Shown here: in pieces, positions 1 through 8,376 of the stretch
How positions within the stretch are numbered: position 1 is the stretch's first letter
How the letters are laid out: each line of letters opens with the position of its first letter
Assembly: GCA_021791345.1 (NCBI GenBank)
Contig: JAJYWT010000157.1
Location: 1-13,245, forward strand
Reading direction: 5' to 3'
Length of the DNA: 13,245 nt
DNA from: a bacterium
GTDB lineage: Bacteria; Chloroflexota; Dormibacteria; UBA8260; Bog-877
Position numbers and translations under genes: made by a program
The notes under the pieces: generated by a model
Database searches by the model: none
Told to the model about the DNA's origin: nothing
What the model saw: the letters and a program-made list of their open reading frames with translations, nothing else

Positions 1-716
1 CGCTGCTGCGGGCGCCGATGCTGCGCGACTTCTACTGCTTCGAGCGGCATGTGGCGGCCGGGGCCGCGCGGCGCCACGAACCGATCCCCGCCGCCTGGTA
101 CCGCCGCCCCGTCTATTACAAGGGGAACCCGGCGACCCTGCTGGCCCCCGGGGCGGTGGTGCCTTGGCCCGCCTACTCCGACCGGCTCGATTATGAGCTG
201 GAGTTCGCCTGTGTGACGTTTCCTGCGGGACAGGATCTGGACCTCACTGCGGCCGGGCGAGCCATCGCCGGGTACACCGTCTTCGCAGACTTCTCCGCCC
301 GGGACATCCAGGCGGAGGAGATGCAGGCTCGCCTGGGACCAGCCAAGTCGAAGGACTTTGCCAGCGGCCTCGGGCCCTGGCTGGTGACAGCGGACGAGGT
401 TGCCGACCCGAGCGAGCTCACCGCGGCCGCCTACGTCAACGGCCAGGAGGTGGCGCGGGGGAGCATGTCGGAGTCCCGCTGGAGCTTTGCCGAGATGGTC
501 TCCTATGCCTCCGGCGCGGAGCCGCTGGCGGCGGCGGAGATCATCGCCAGTGGCACCGTTGGTGGTGGAAGTGGCCAGGAGGCGGGCAGGTTCCTGGAAC
601 CGGGCGACCGCGTGGACCTGGAGCTGGTCGGGTACGGGACCCTGAGCCACACCATCGGGCCCAGGCACCAGGGGGGTGGCCGGGTGGTGATGAAGGTGCA
701 GCCGGACCCAATTTGA
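1..716 (+). CDS. Fumarylacetoacetate hydrolase (FAH) family protein, 5'-truncated
   Basis: The open frame begins at base 3 at the window edge and stops at TGA 714-716. It is already coding before the first ATG (18), reading LLRAPMLRDFYCFERHV, which matches the usual lead-in of FAH-family enzymes, so the true start lies outside the window and the ATG at 18 is probably internal. FAH metal ligands are visible: an E-x-E pair in YELEF (codons at 195 and 201), an Asp in the VFADFSARDIQ segment (codon at 288), and a downstream Lys in SKDFASGLGPW. Members of this fold hydrolyse or hydrate acylpyruvates and related 2-oxo acids, usually in aromatic-compound or keto-acid catabolism, in the cytoplasm. 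The substrate cannot be read from the sequence. The next gene, infA, is unrelated and probably has its own promoter. Confidence 0.88.
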   Translation, partial: LLRAPMLRDFYCFERHVAAGAARRHEPIPAAWYRRPVYYKGNPATLLAPGAVVPWPAYSDRLDYELEFACVTFPAGQDLDLTAAGRAIAGYTVFADFSARDIQAEEMQARLGPAKSKDFASGLGPWLVTADEVADPSELTAAAYVNGQEVARGSMSESRWSFAEMVSYASGAEPLAAAEIIASGTVGGGSGQEAGRFLEPGDRVDLELVGYGTLSHTIGPRHQGGGRVVMKVQPDPI

Positions 717-724
717 GCAGCGGC

Positions 725-730
725 TACAAT
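725..730 (+). promoter_or_regulatory. Candidate -10 box upstream of infA
   Basis: TACAAT matches the sigma70 -10 consensus at five of six positions and lies just after the FAH stop. The expected start point near 737 would give a leader of about 50 bases ahead of the infA TTG. No good -35 is seen 16-19 bases upstream, so this is a tentative call. Confidence 0.35.
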
Positions 731-736
731 CAGTGG

Positions 737-753
737 CCTGGGCTTGACCCAGG
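737..753 (+). other. Small GC-rich hairpin in the FAH-infA gap
   Basis: CCTGGG, a five-base loop CTTGA and CCCAGG form a perfect six-bp stem. It lacks a T-run. It could be a weak terminator for the FAH gene or a 5' hairpin at the start of the infA leader. Confidence 0.3.
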
Positions 754-774
754 AGTTCGCGGAGAGTTGCGTTT

Positions 775-779
775 GGAGG
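775..779 (+). promoter_or_regulatory. Shine-Dalgarno deciding the infA TTG start
   Basis: GGAGG lies seven bases before the TTG at 787. The in-frame ATG at 802 has no comparable purine stretch, so the TTG start, and with it the long N terminus, is preferred. Confidence 0.75.
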
Positions 780-786
780 TAGCCAG

Positions 787-1083
787 TTGGCGAGACGTTC
801 CATGGGCCGCCGGCCCCGTCGCGGCCCCGCGCGCCCCCACGTGGCTCGGGTGACGCCGCCTGAGGAGCAGAAGGAGGAGACCATCGAGCTCGAGGGCACG
901 GTGGTGGAGCCGCTGCCCAATGCCGTCTTCCGGGTGGAGCTCTCGACCGGGCAGACGGTGCTGGCCTACATCTCCGGCAAGATGCGCAAGCATTACATCC
1001 GCACCCTCATCGGCGACAAGGTCAAGGTGGAGCTCAGCCCCTACGACCTGACCAGGGGCCGCATCACCTTTCGCTACAAGTAG
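787..1083 (+). CDS. infA: Translation initiation factor IF-1 with basic N-terminal extension
   Basis: 98-residue protein. Residues from about 29 onward are a textbook IF-1 S1/OB-fold domain: [20 protein letters not shown], then [31 protein letters not shown] and a basic end. IF-1 binds the 30S A site and, with IF-2 and IF-3, controls initiator tRNA selection. IF-1 is usually about 72 residues; aligning G37 here with the conserved early glycine gives an extension of about 26 residues. The extension is very Arg-rich (eight Arg within the first 21 residues) and is followed by an acidic stretch PPEEQKEE. The TTG start is supported by GGAGG at 775-779; an ATG at 802 would still leave about 21 extra residues. 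The gene is isolated from the rpmJ-rpsM-rpsK cluster where infA often sits. Confidence 0.93.
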   Translation: MARRSMGRRPRRGPARPHVARVTPPEEQKEETIELEGTVVEPLPNAVFRVELSTGQTVLAYISGKMRKHYIRTLIGDKVKVELSPYDLTRGRITFRYK

Positions 1084-1146
1084 CCCGGGCCTGCATCGGC
1101 GCGCCTTGGCCGCCGGGTCCGGTCAGCGCGACTGGCCGCCCGGGCT
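1082..1146. terminator. Candidate bidirectional terminator between infA and the convergent gene
   Basis: A nine-bp perfect inverted repeat, AGCCCGGGC at 1082-1090 and GCCCGGGCT at 1138-1146, spans the convergent ends of infA (stop 1081-1083) and the minus-strand gene (stop 1123-1125). The 47-base interior can form further GC stems. There is no T-run, and each arm contains a palindromic CCCGGG, so the pairing may be incidental. Confidence 0.3.
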
Positions 1147-1701
1147 GCTACTCGCATCTTCTTTCTCCTCGCTCCTGCCCACCCTGTCGATCAGGGTCGG
1201 CCGGGACCGGCTCGGCTGGGGCATCCGGCCGCGGCGGATCCGGTCCTGGATCTCGGCCAGCCGGCTCCGCTCCAGGTCGGGGTCCGGGCCGCCACGGTCG
1301 CCGGGCCTGCGGGTGTCCCAGTGGCGCACGTAGAACGCCGCCTTGAGGGCCGTATATGGGATCGCGATCAGGCGGCGCTCCTCGCGGCCCGCCTCCACCA
1401 GGTCCCACACTGCGCCGAAGCGCTGCAGGGTGGCCGGGCTCACCACCTGGGCCCGCAGCACCTGCCCGTCGAGAAAGTGCAGGGCGACCCGCGGGAGCTC
1501 CTCCGGCCGGCGGCCCTCCTCCAAGGCTGGGGCGGTGCGGGCCTCCACCTGCCGGACCGCGGCGGCGGGCACCAGCGCGTGGCGGGCGTTGCCATCGAGG
1601 CTGTGCATCTCCACCTCCAGGAACGGCTCGTCGAGCTGGAGGGCGGCGACCTCCCCGTAGACGGTCTCGCCGTCCAGGAAGGACAGGATCACCTCAGGCA
1701 C
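1123..1701 (-). CDS. Hypothetical protein with two tandem FLDG-type repeats
   Basis: 192 residues from a GTG start (codon at 1701-1699), backed by GGAGG on the minus strand (1714-1710) eight bases upstream. Not confidently recognised. The protein contains an internal duplication. Repeat 1 (about residues 1-53) opens with PEVILSFLDGETVYGEV and ends in LVPAAAVRQVEA. Repeat 2 (about 69-126) opens with PRVALHFLDGQVLRAQV and ends in IPYTALKAAFYVRHW. This pattern (beta strand, FLDG turn, beta strand, then a hydrophobic L-K-A-xF-x-V end) resembles small beta-barrel domains such as the DUF6982 type, though I recall that family only by shape. The tail after residue 130 is polar and charged (Arg, Pro, Asp, Ser) and probably disordered. 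There is no signal peptide or membrane segment, so it is cytoplasmic. It converges on infA and diverges from the diguanylate cyclase gene; neither neighbour gives a function. Confidence 0.75.
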   Translation of the reverse strand: MPEVILSFLDGETVYGEVAALQLDEPFLEVEMHSLDGNARHALVPAAAVRQVEARTAPALEEGRRPEELPRVALHFLDGQVLRAQVVSPATLQRFGAVWDLVEAGREERRLIAIPYTALKAAFYVRHWDTRRPGDRGGPDPDLERSRLAEIQDRIRRGRMPQPSRSRPTLIDRVGRSEEKEDASSSPGGQSR

Positions 1702-1939
1702 CGTGCTCTCCTCCCGGTTGCCGAGTGGTTAGACAGCGACTCGCGATCTTGTCATCGGACCGTGTGGTGGGCGTCATCCCATCGCTACCTCCGGGATCCC
1801 CCGCAGCCCGCCCTGGCAGGATACGGTGGGGACATCATAGGGCGGGTGCCGACCGCCGTTCTCGACTGCCACCGGACGAAGGGGCCGGGGCGGGCCGGAC
1901 GGGCACCCGGCAGGCCACCGGAGGCGCTCGGAAGTCCCA
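1702..1939. other. Divergent intergenic region
   Basis: 238 bases between the minus-strand FLDG-repeat gene and the plus-strand diguanylate cyclase gene, so both promoters should lie here. TATCCT on the minus strand (1823-1818) could be a -10 for the leftward gene but has no -35. A TTGTCA at 1749 resembles a -35 but has no -10 at the right distance. I found no RNA gene or repeat. Confidence 0.4.
1710..1714 (-). promoter_or_regulatory. Shine-Dalgarno of the FLDG-repeat gene
   Basis: Read on the minus strand this is GGAGG within GGGAGGAGAG, eight bases before the GTG at 1701. It supports GTG as the start, the earliest possible start in this frame. Confidence 0.7.
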
Positions 1940-4045
<2,106 letters not shown>

Positions 4046-4067
4046 GCGCTGCACCCGGGCGGTTAGC

Positions 4068-5117
4068 ATGGGGCTGGAGTTGGACACCGTGATCGACCTG
4101 CGCAGCGACACTGTCACCCGACCCAGCGCGGAGATGCGCCGCGCCATGGCGGCCGCCGAGGTCGGCGACGATGTCTACGGCGAGGATCCCTCCATCCGGA
4201 AGCTGGAGGAGCGAGTCGCCGAGCTGATGGGCAAGCAGAGTGGCCTGTTCTGCCCCAGCGGGACCATGTCCAACTTGATCGCCATCGCCTCCCAGGCCGA
4301 CCGCGGCCAGGAGGTCTGGGTGGACTCAGAGTCCCATGTGCTGCACTACGAGCTGGCCGGCAGCGCGGTCATCGCCGGCGTCCAGCTGCGGACCTTCGAC
4401 GCGGCCAACGCCGGCTGCCCGACCGCGGCCGAGCTGCGGTCTCTGCAGCGGCTGGCGGACCCCGCCCATGAGCCGGACGCCACCCTTGTGTGCCTGGAGC
4501 AGACCCACAACCGCAGGGGCGGCAGCGTCGCCACTCTGGGTGCCCTGCAGGAGGCGACGGACACCGCGCACGCGCTGGGGATGAGGGTGCACCTGGACGG
4601 CGCCCGCCTGGGCAACGCCGCGGTGGCGCTGGGAGTGCCGCTGCGGCAGCTGGCGGCGGGCGCCGACAGTGTCAGCTTGTCGCTCTCCAAGGGGCTCGGA
4701 TGTCCGGTCGGATCCGTCTGGGTGGGGTCTCAGGAGACCAGGGCACTGGCGCACATCTGGCGCAAGCGGCTGGGCGGCGGGATGCGCCAGGCGGGGGTGC
4801 TGGCGGCGGCGGGGCTGTGGGCGCTGGAACATCAGCTGCCGCGGCTCGGAGAGGATCACCATAAAGCCCGGCGCTTTGCGGAGCTGGCCTCGGAGATCCC
4901 CGGCCTCACCGTGGACCCCGCCCAGGTCGCGACCAACATCGTGCTGCTGGAGACGCGGGCTCCGGCGGCGGATGTGCTGGCCCGCGCGGAGGCAGCGGGG
5001 GTGCTGATGGTGGCGTTCGGACCGCACACGGTGCGGGCTGTGACCCACCTCGACGTGAGCCTGCGACAGGTGGAAGACGCGGCCTCACGGCTCCGGACGG
5101 CGCTGCTCCAACCATAG
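4068..5117 (+). CDS. ltaE: Low-specificity L-threonine aldolase (PLP-dependent)
   Basis: 349 residues, fold-type I PLP enzyme that cleaves L-threonine / allo-threonine to glycine and acetaldehyde in the cytoplasm. The signature N terminus DLRSDTVTRPSAEMRRAM is followed by VGDDVYGEDPS, the EQTHNRRGG segment, the cofactor Asp in HLDGARLGNAA, and the Schiff-base lysine K208 in LSLSKGLGCPVGS. The length is normal for the family. Two starts are possible: ATG 4068, without a clear Shine-Dalgarno, or GTG 4089, which has GGAG at 4076-4079 nine bases upstream and would give the usual short start V-I-D-L-R-S-D. The gene lies 22 bases after the diguanylate cyclase and is probably co-transcribed; no functional link is evident. 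A strong hairpin begins two bases after the stop. Confidence 0.93.
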   Translation: MGLELDTVIDLRSDTVTRPSAEMRRAMAAAEVGDDVYGEDPSIRKLEERVAELMGKQSGLFCPSGTMSNLIAIASQADRGQEVWVDSESHVLHYELAGSAVIAGVQLRTFDAANAGCPTAAELRSLQRLADPAHEPDATLVCLEQTHNRRGGSVATLGALQEATDTAHALGMRVHLDGARLGNAAVALGVPLRQLAAGADSVSLSLSKGLGCPVGSVWVGSQETRALAHIWRKRLGGGMRQAGVLAAAGLWALEHQLPRLGEDHHKARRFAELASEIPGLTVDPAQVATNIVLLETRAPAADVLARAEAAGVLMVAFGPHTVRAVTHLDVSLRQVEDAASRLRTALLQP

Positions 5118-5119
5118 AG

Positions 5120-5150
5120 AAGGGGACGGGTCCGAACGACCCGTCCCCTT
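5120..5150. terminator. Bidirectional terminator between convergent genes
   Basis: A 13-bp perfect stem (5120-5132 with 5138-5150; arm AAGGGGACGGGTC) closes a five-base loop CGAAC. It starts two bases after the threonine aldolase stop and ends 33 bases from the stop of the minus-strand histone-like gene, so it can serve both. There is no long T-run on either side, but the paired AA/TT ends give a short one. Confidence 0.85.
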
Positions 5151-5183
5151 GCGCCAGCGCGCCGCTGCGCGGCCGCGAACCGC

Positions 5184-5852
5184 TCAGCTGGCCGCGCTCT
5201 CGCCGCCCAGGGTGACCCGGGTCCGGCGCTTGGGAGCCGGCTTGGTCGCGGGCACCGACGCCGCGGTCACCCGCTGCGCCCTGGGCCGAGGTGCGCTCTT
5301 GGTGGTGCGGGCTGCGACCGCGCGGCGACCGGCGGGCTTGGCCGCGGCGGGGCTGCGTCGCGGCGTGGCCGCGACCCGCGGCCTGCGGGGGGCCGCAGTG
5401 ACGGCGCGACGGGTTGCGGTCGCGCCCACGGTCCGTCGGGTGGCAGGTCGCCGTGCCGCAGTGCTCTGCGCACGCGCCGCGGTACGGCGACGCGGCGCGG
5501 CAGTCGGAGACGCCGCCCGCCTGGTGGTCGTGCGCGCCGCGGCACGCCGCGTCGGAGTGCGGCGGGTGGTGCTGCGCACCGTGCCTTCGCTTCTGGTGAT
5601 GGCGCGGTCAAGCTTGCGCTCGATGTCCGCGAGCCGACGCTCCAGAGCCTTCAGCTGGGTCGCCAGGCTCTTGTTCAAAGCCGCCGGTGACATGCGGCTG
5701 AGCGGAGTCCTGCTGGTGGGGGCGCGCCGCGCCGTCGTCCGCTTGGGGGCGGCGCTCCTGGTGGTCGTCCGGCGCGCCGCCGGCCGAGCGGTCGAGCGGC
5801 TGGGCGTGCGCGTGGTGCGCCTAGCCGCGGTTCTCCTGGTGGTGCGGGGCAT
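5184..5852 (-). CDS. Arg/Ala/Thr-rich histone-H1-like protein with central coiled coil
   Basis: 222 residues from ATG 5852-5850, chosen over an ATG at 5885 because AGAGGAGG ends six bases upstream of it while the earlier ATG has no Shine-Dalgarno. The protein has three parts. Residues 1-50 are a low-complexity basic arm (TTRRT, AARRTT, SRSTARP). Residues about 57-86 form a helix with a clean heptad of L63, L67, L70, L74, I77 and L81, rich in Lys/Arg/Glu. Residues about 90-210 are a second basic arm of RRT/AAR/TTR/PRR units, ending in a less basic GGESAAS. There is no Phe, Tyr, Trp, Cys or His. This resembles bacterial H1-like nucleoid proteins but uses Arg rather than Lys. Binding DNA or RNA by charge, with dimerisation through the coiled coil, is the likely role (inference). 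It shares the hairpin at 5120-5150 with the threonine aldolase gene. Confidence 0.82.
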   Translation of the reverse strand: MPRTTRRTAARRTTRTPSRSTARPAARRTTTRSAAPKRTTARRAPTSRTPLSRMSPAALNKSLATQLKALERRLADIERKLDRAITRSEGTVRSTTRRTPTRRAAARTTTRRAASPTAAPRRRTAARAQSTAARRPATRRTVGATATRRAVTAAPRRPRVAATPRRSPAAAKPAGRRAVAARTTKSAPRPRAQRVTAASVPATKPAPKRRTRVTLGGESAAS

Positions 5853-5858
5853 GATTTG

Positions 5859-5863
5859 CCTCC
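5859..5863 (-). promoter_or_regulatory. Shine-Dalgarno deciding the histone-like start
   Basis: The minus strand reads AGAGGAGG ahead of ATG 5852 with a six-base spacer after GGAGG. It makes the 222-residue form the likely product rather than the 233-residue form from 5885. Confidence 0.75.
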
Positions 5864-5951
5864 TCTGTGATTTGGCGGCGTTCATGTCGCCGCACGATGG
5901 TCAAGAGCGGTGAAGCGCGCGTGCGAACGGGGGCAACTGCTGCTCTCCCCA

Positions 5952-5967
5952 ATTCGCACCGGCGAAT
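5952..5967. promoter_or_regulatory. Inverted repeat, possible operator
   Basis: ATTCGC, a four-base spacer ACCG and GCGAAT form a 16-base inverted repeat. It lies in the divergent space between the histone-like gene and the GDH-family gene, in a locally AT-richer patch (about 5945-6035) in an otherwise GC-rich window. A regulator-binding site is possible, but only this one copy was seen. Confidence 0.3.
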
Positions 5968-6129
5968 CCACTATCCAATACTTGCGATTGTTGCACACAA
6001 GCAGGGAGTCGCGTCATTTGTCATCTCTGGTCGCCGCGTGAGCATGCATTGCCGCAGCACAGGCGGTGGCGCTGACGACCAGTGCTTGGCATCTACGCGG
6101 GGTCCTGTCGCAACCGGCGAGGGCGTGCC

Positions 6130-6144
6130 TATACTGCGCTCATG
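6130..6144 (+). promoter_or_regulatory. Promoter for a leaderless GDH-family transcript
   Basis: TATACT at 6130-6135 matches the -10 consensus at five of six positions and ends six bases before ATG 6142, so transcription would begin at or next to the A of the start codon. No Shine-Dalgarno precedes this ATG. The -35 region (TGTCGC at 6106-6111, 18-base spacing) is weak, as is common in high-GC leaderless promoters. Confidence 0.6.
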
Positions 6145-7407
6145 AGTACAGCCACCGCCGCGGTCGAGGATCTCTACACCACCGGTCAGCATCGTGTCGA
6201 CGAGGCCGCAGCCTTCCTGAATCTGAGCGATGACATCCACGCGGTGCTGCGGGATGTCAAACGCGTCTTCCAGGTCCAATTCCCAGTCATGCGGGACGAT
6301 CAGAGCGTCGAAGTTTATTCCGGATTCCGGGTCCATCACAGCCTGGCCCGGGGACCCGCCAAGGGTGGGATCCGCTACGAGCCACACGCCACCGTCGAGG
6401 GCACCAAAGCCCAGGCGATGCTGATGAGCTGGAAGACCGCAGTCATGTCACTGCCATTCGGTGGCGCCGCCGGCGCGGTGCGCGTCGCGCCCGAGCAGCT
6501 GAGCCAGCGTGAGCTGGAACGCCTCACCCGACGCTTCACCACCGAGATCGCGATCCTGCTCGGTCCGGAACGCGACATCCCCGCTCCCGACATCGGCACC
6601 GGGCCGCAGGTGATGGCCTGGATGATGGACACACTCTCAATGCACGCCGGTTATTCCGTGACCGCGGCTGTCACCGGCAAGCCGATCGTCGCGGGGGGCT
6701 CGGTGGGACGGATCGAGGCCGCCGGACGCGGACTGGCGACGGTGCTGATGCACACCGTGCGCAACACCGGGCTCACCCTGGAGGGAGCCACCGTCGCGGT
6801 CGAGGGATTCGGCAGTGTGGGGGCGACCTGCGCGCGGATCTTGGCGGAGGCCGGCTGTCGCGTGGTGGCGGTGTCGGATCACACCGGGGGCTGGCACAAC
6901 GACCAGGGGGTGGACCTGGCGGCGCTGGAGCAGGTGAAGGCGGAGCGCGGGCATCTGCATGAGGCCGGGGTTCCCGGTGAGGCCATAACGCGCGAGGAGC
7001 TGCTGGCCCTGCCGGTGACCGTGCTGGTGCCGGCCTCGGTGGAGAGCGTGATCAACTCCGGCAACGCCGCCCAGGTCAAAGCGCGGATCGTCGCCGAAGG
7101 CGCCAACGGGCCGGTCACGCCGTTGGCGGAGGCGGTGCTGCGCGAGGATGGCATCGTGGTGGTTCCGGACATCCTCGCCAACGGTGGCGGGGTGACCGTC
7201 TCCTATTTCGAGTGGGTCCAGGATCTGCAGTCATTCTTCTGGGATGAGCAGGAGATCTCGTCGCAGCTGGAGCGGGCGATGGTGCGGGCATTCGACCATG
7301 TGTGGGCGTACTCCGCGCACCATCACATCTCCCTGCGGGAGGCGGCCTACGCGATCGCGGTGGGGCGGGTGGCCCGAGCCTCCGCCGCCCGCGGCATCTA
7401 TCCGTAG
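6142..7407 (+). CDS. Glu/Leu/Phe/Val dehydrogenase family protein lacking the GGAKGG lysine
   Basis: 421 residues, the usual length for a hexameric NAD(P)-dependent glutamate dehydrogenase, which interconverts glutamate with 2-oxoglutarate and ammonium. The substrate-domain signatures are present: ARGPAKGGIRY with K74, MSWKTAV with K98, and the catalytic-site Asp D150 in IPAPDIGTGPQ. The nucleotide-binding domain has VEGFGSVGATCARIL, and the C-terminal part has NGGGVTVSYFEWVQDLQ. The motif normally reading GGAKGG is GGAAGAV here (residues 107-113): the lysine is A110 and the next-but-one glycine is A112. That lysine is essential for catalysis in studied GDHs, so this may be a non-catalytic or regulatory subunit, or an enzyme with changed chemistry. 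The ATG at 6142 is chosen from the -10 spacing; an earlier ATG at 6082 would add 20 residues unlike the family. Confidence 0.88.
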   Translation: MSTATAAVEDLYTTGQHRVDEAAAFLNLSDDIHAVLRDVKRVFQVQFPVMRDDQSVEVYSGFRVHHSLARGPAKGGIRYEPHATVEGTKAQAMLMSWKTAVMSLPFGGAAGAVRVAPEQLSQRELERLTRRFTTEIAILLGPERDIPAPDIGTGPQVMAWMMDTLSMHAGYSVTAAVTGKPIVAGGSVGRIEAAGRGLATVLMHTVRNTGLTLEGATVAVEGFGSVGATCARILAEAGCRVVAVSDHTGGWHNDQGVDLAALEQVKAERGHLHEAGVPGEAITREELLALPVTVLVPASVESVINSGNAAQVKARIVAEGANGPVTPLAEAVLREDGIVVVPDILANGGGVTVSYFEWVQDLQSFFWDEQEISSQLERAMVRAFDHVWAYSAHHHISLREAAYAIAVGRVARASAARGIYP

Positions 7408-7428
7408 ATCAGACGCGGAGGAGCTGTC

Positions 7429-8238
7429 TCAGCGGAGCAGCTGGGGATGCTGCGGCAGCATCTGCTCGCGACCTGGCTGATATTCGAAGCGATAGCCGGC
7501 GCCGATCACCACATGGATGTAGTGGGGGCCGTCGGCACGGGGTTGGATCTTGCGACGCAGGCGATACAGGTGGGCGTCCAACGAGTGCACCTGATGGGGT
7601 TGGCGGCGCCGCCACACCTCCGCGATCAACTGGGGTCGGGAGATCACCCGACCGGGATTGCGCGCGAGGGCGCTGAGAATGCCGAATTCGGTGGGGGTGA
7701 GGGAGATCGTGCGCTCCTCCTGGCGCACCTCATGCCGCGCCAGGTCGATCACCAGCCCTGGGAATGAGAGGCGGTCCTGGGTCTGATCCTGCTGCGCATA
7801 TTGCGCCCGGCGCAGCCGCGCGTTGATCCGCGCCAGCAGTTCGCGCACCTCGAAGGGCTTGCGCAGATAGTCGTCGGCGCCGACCTCCAGCCCCACGACC
7901 ACGTCCTCGGCGTCGTGCAGGCAGGAGATCATCAGTACCGTTGAGGTGACCCCGGCCGCGCGCAGGCGGCGGCAGACGTCGACGCCGCTCATGTCCGGCA
8001 GCACCAGATCCAGGAGGATCAGGTCCGGCTCCTCCTCTATGGCCAGCCGCAGACCCAGCGCCCCCGAGGCGGCGACATCCACGGAGTAGCCGTTCTCGGC
8101 GGCGATCAGCTGCACCAGCTGCAGCATCGCGGGGTCGTCGTCGACGATCAGGAGCTTGGCGGAGCCGGCCGGCAGGGTCGGAGGTGGCGGCTCCCACCCG
8201 CCGGTCTGGGTGGGGCTCGCGGCGATTGTCTGCGTCAC
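7429..8238 (-). CDS. OmpR/PhoB-family response regulator, orphan
   Basis: 269 residues if the GTG at 8238 is the start. The receiver domain is at about 28-145: acidic cluster D33-D35, phosphoacceptor D77 in LILLDLVLPDMSG, and K127 in YLRKPF. The DNA-binding winged helix occupies about 165-260, with LTPTEFGILSAL, the PGRVISRPQLIAEVW helix and the wing IGAGYRFEY. The frame stays open up to 8520, but the sequence beyond 8238 is low-complexity and unlike the family. The GTG lacks a Shine-Dalgarno; CACAAT ends six bases upstream, the same spacing as the leaderless GDH promoter, so a leaderless message is possible. The first 27 residues are a Pro-rich lead. No histidine kinase is in the window. The gene converges on the GDH gene (21-base gap) and diverges from the sortase gene. 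Confidence 0.9.
   Translation of the reverse strand: MTQTIAASPTQTGGWEPPPPTLPAGSAKLLIVDDDPAMLQLVQLIAAENGYSVDVAASGALGLRLAIEEEPDLILLDLVLPDMSGVDVCRRLRAAGVTSTVLMISCLHDAEDVVVGLEVGADDYLRKPFEVRELLARINARLRRAQYAQQDQTQDRLSFPGLVIDLARHEVRQEERTISLTPTEFGILSALARNPGRVISRPQLIAEVWRRRQPHQVHSLDAHLYRLRRKIQPRADGPHYIHVVIGAGYRFEYQPGREQMLPQHPQLLR
7446..7462. terminator. Candidate hairpin at the GDH/response-regulator convergence
   Basis: GATGCTG and CAGCATC form a seven-bp perfect stem around a three-base loop. It lies inside the last codons of the response regulator gene, 39 bases after the GDH stop. There is no T-run, so the hairpin may be only a coding-sequence coincidence; the 21-base gap itself holds no terminator. 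Confidence 0.2.
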
Positions 8239-8362
8239 GCTGGGATTGTGTGCCGGGCCGGCTCGCCTGCTCGTCCGGAATCGACAACGACTGCGTAACG
8301 AGCTCCCCGCCCGCTGTGACGGGATCGGACTTTGCAGCAGTCGTCTAACATGACAATCGGTC

Positions 8363-8369
8363 AAGGAGG
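8363..8369 (+). promoter_or_regulatory. Shine-Dalgarno of the sortase gene
   Basis: AAGGAGG is the best ribosome-binding site in the window, seven bases before ATG 8377. It sets the sortase start at 8377 rather than at the earlier in-frame ATG-like or TTG-type codons from 8332. Confidence 0.85.
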
Positions 8370-8376
8370 ATGCGCG

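Noticed and set aside
1717..1765. tRNA-like stretch GCCGAGTGGTTAGACAGCGA
   Set aside because: It resembles the D-arm of Ser/Leu tRNAs, but no acceptor stem, anticodon stem or T-arm can be paired around it.
5184..5852. Repetitive DNA or CRISPR-like array in the histone-like gene
   Set aside because: The repetition is at codon level (RRT/AAR-type units) with no constant repeat length or spacers; it is an ordinary low-complexity coding sequence.
5149..5913. 254-codon plus-strand frame opposite the histone-like gene
   Set aside because: It is the complement of the repetitive Arg/Ala coding sequence and gives Ala/Val/Arg runs; the minus-strand frame has a strong Shine-Dalgarno and a coherent coiled coil.
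6082..6141. Earlier ATG for the GDH-family gene
   Set aside because: The -10 box lies between it and the family start, so a transcript from that promoter would not include it, and the 20 extra residues look non-coding.
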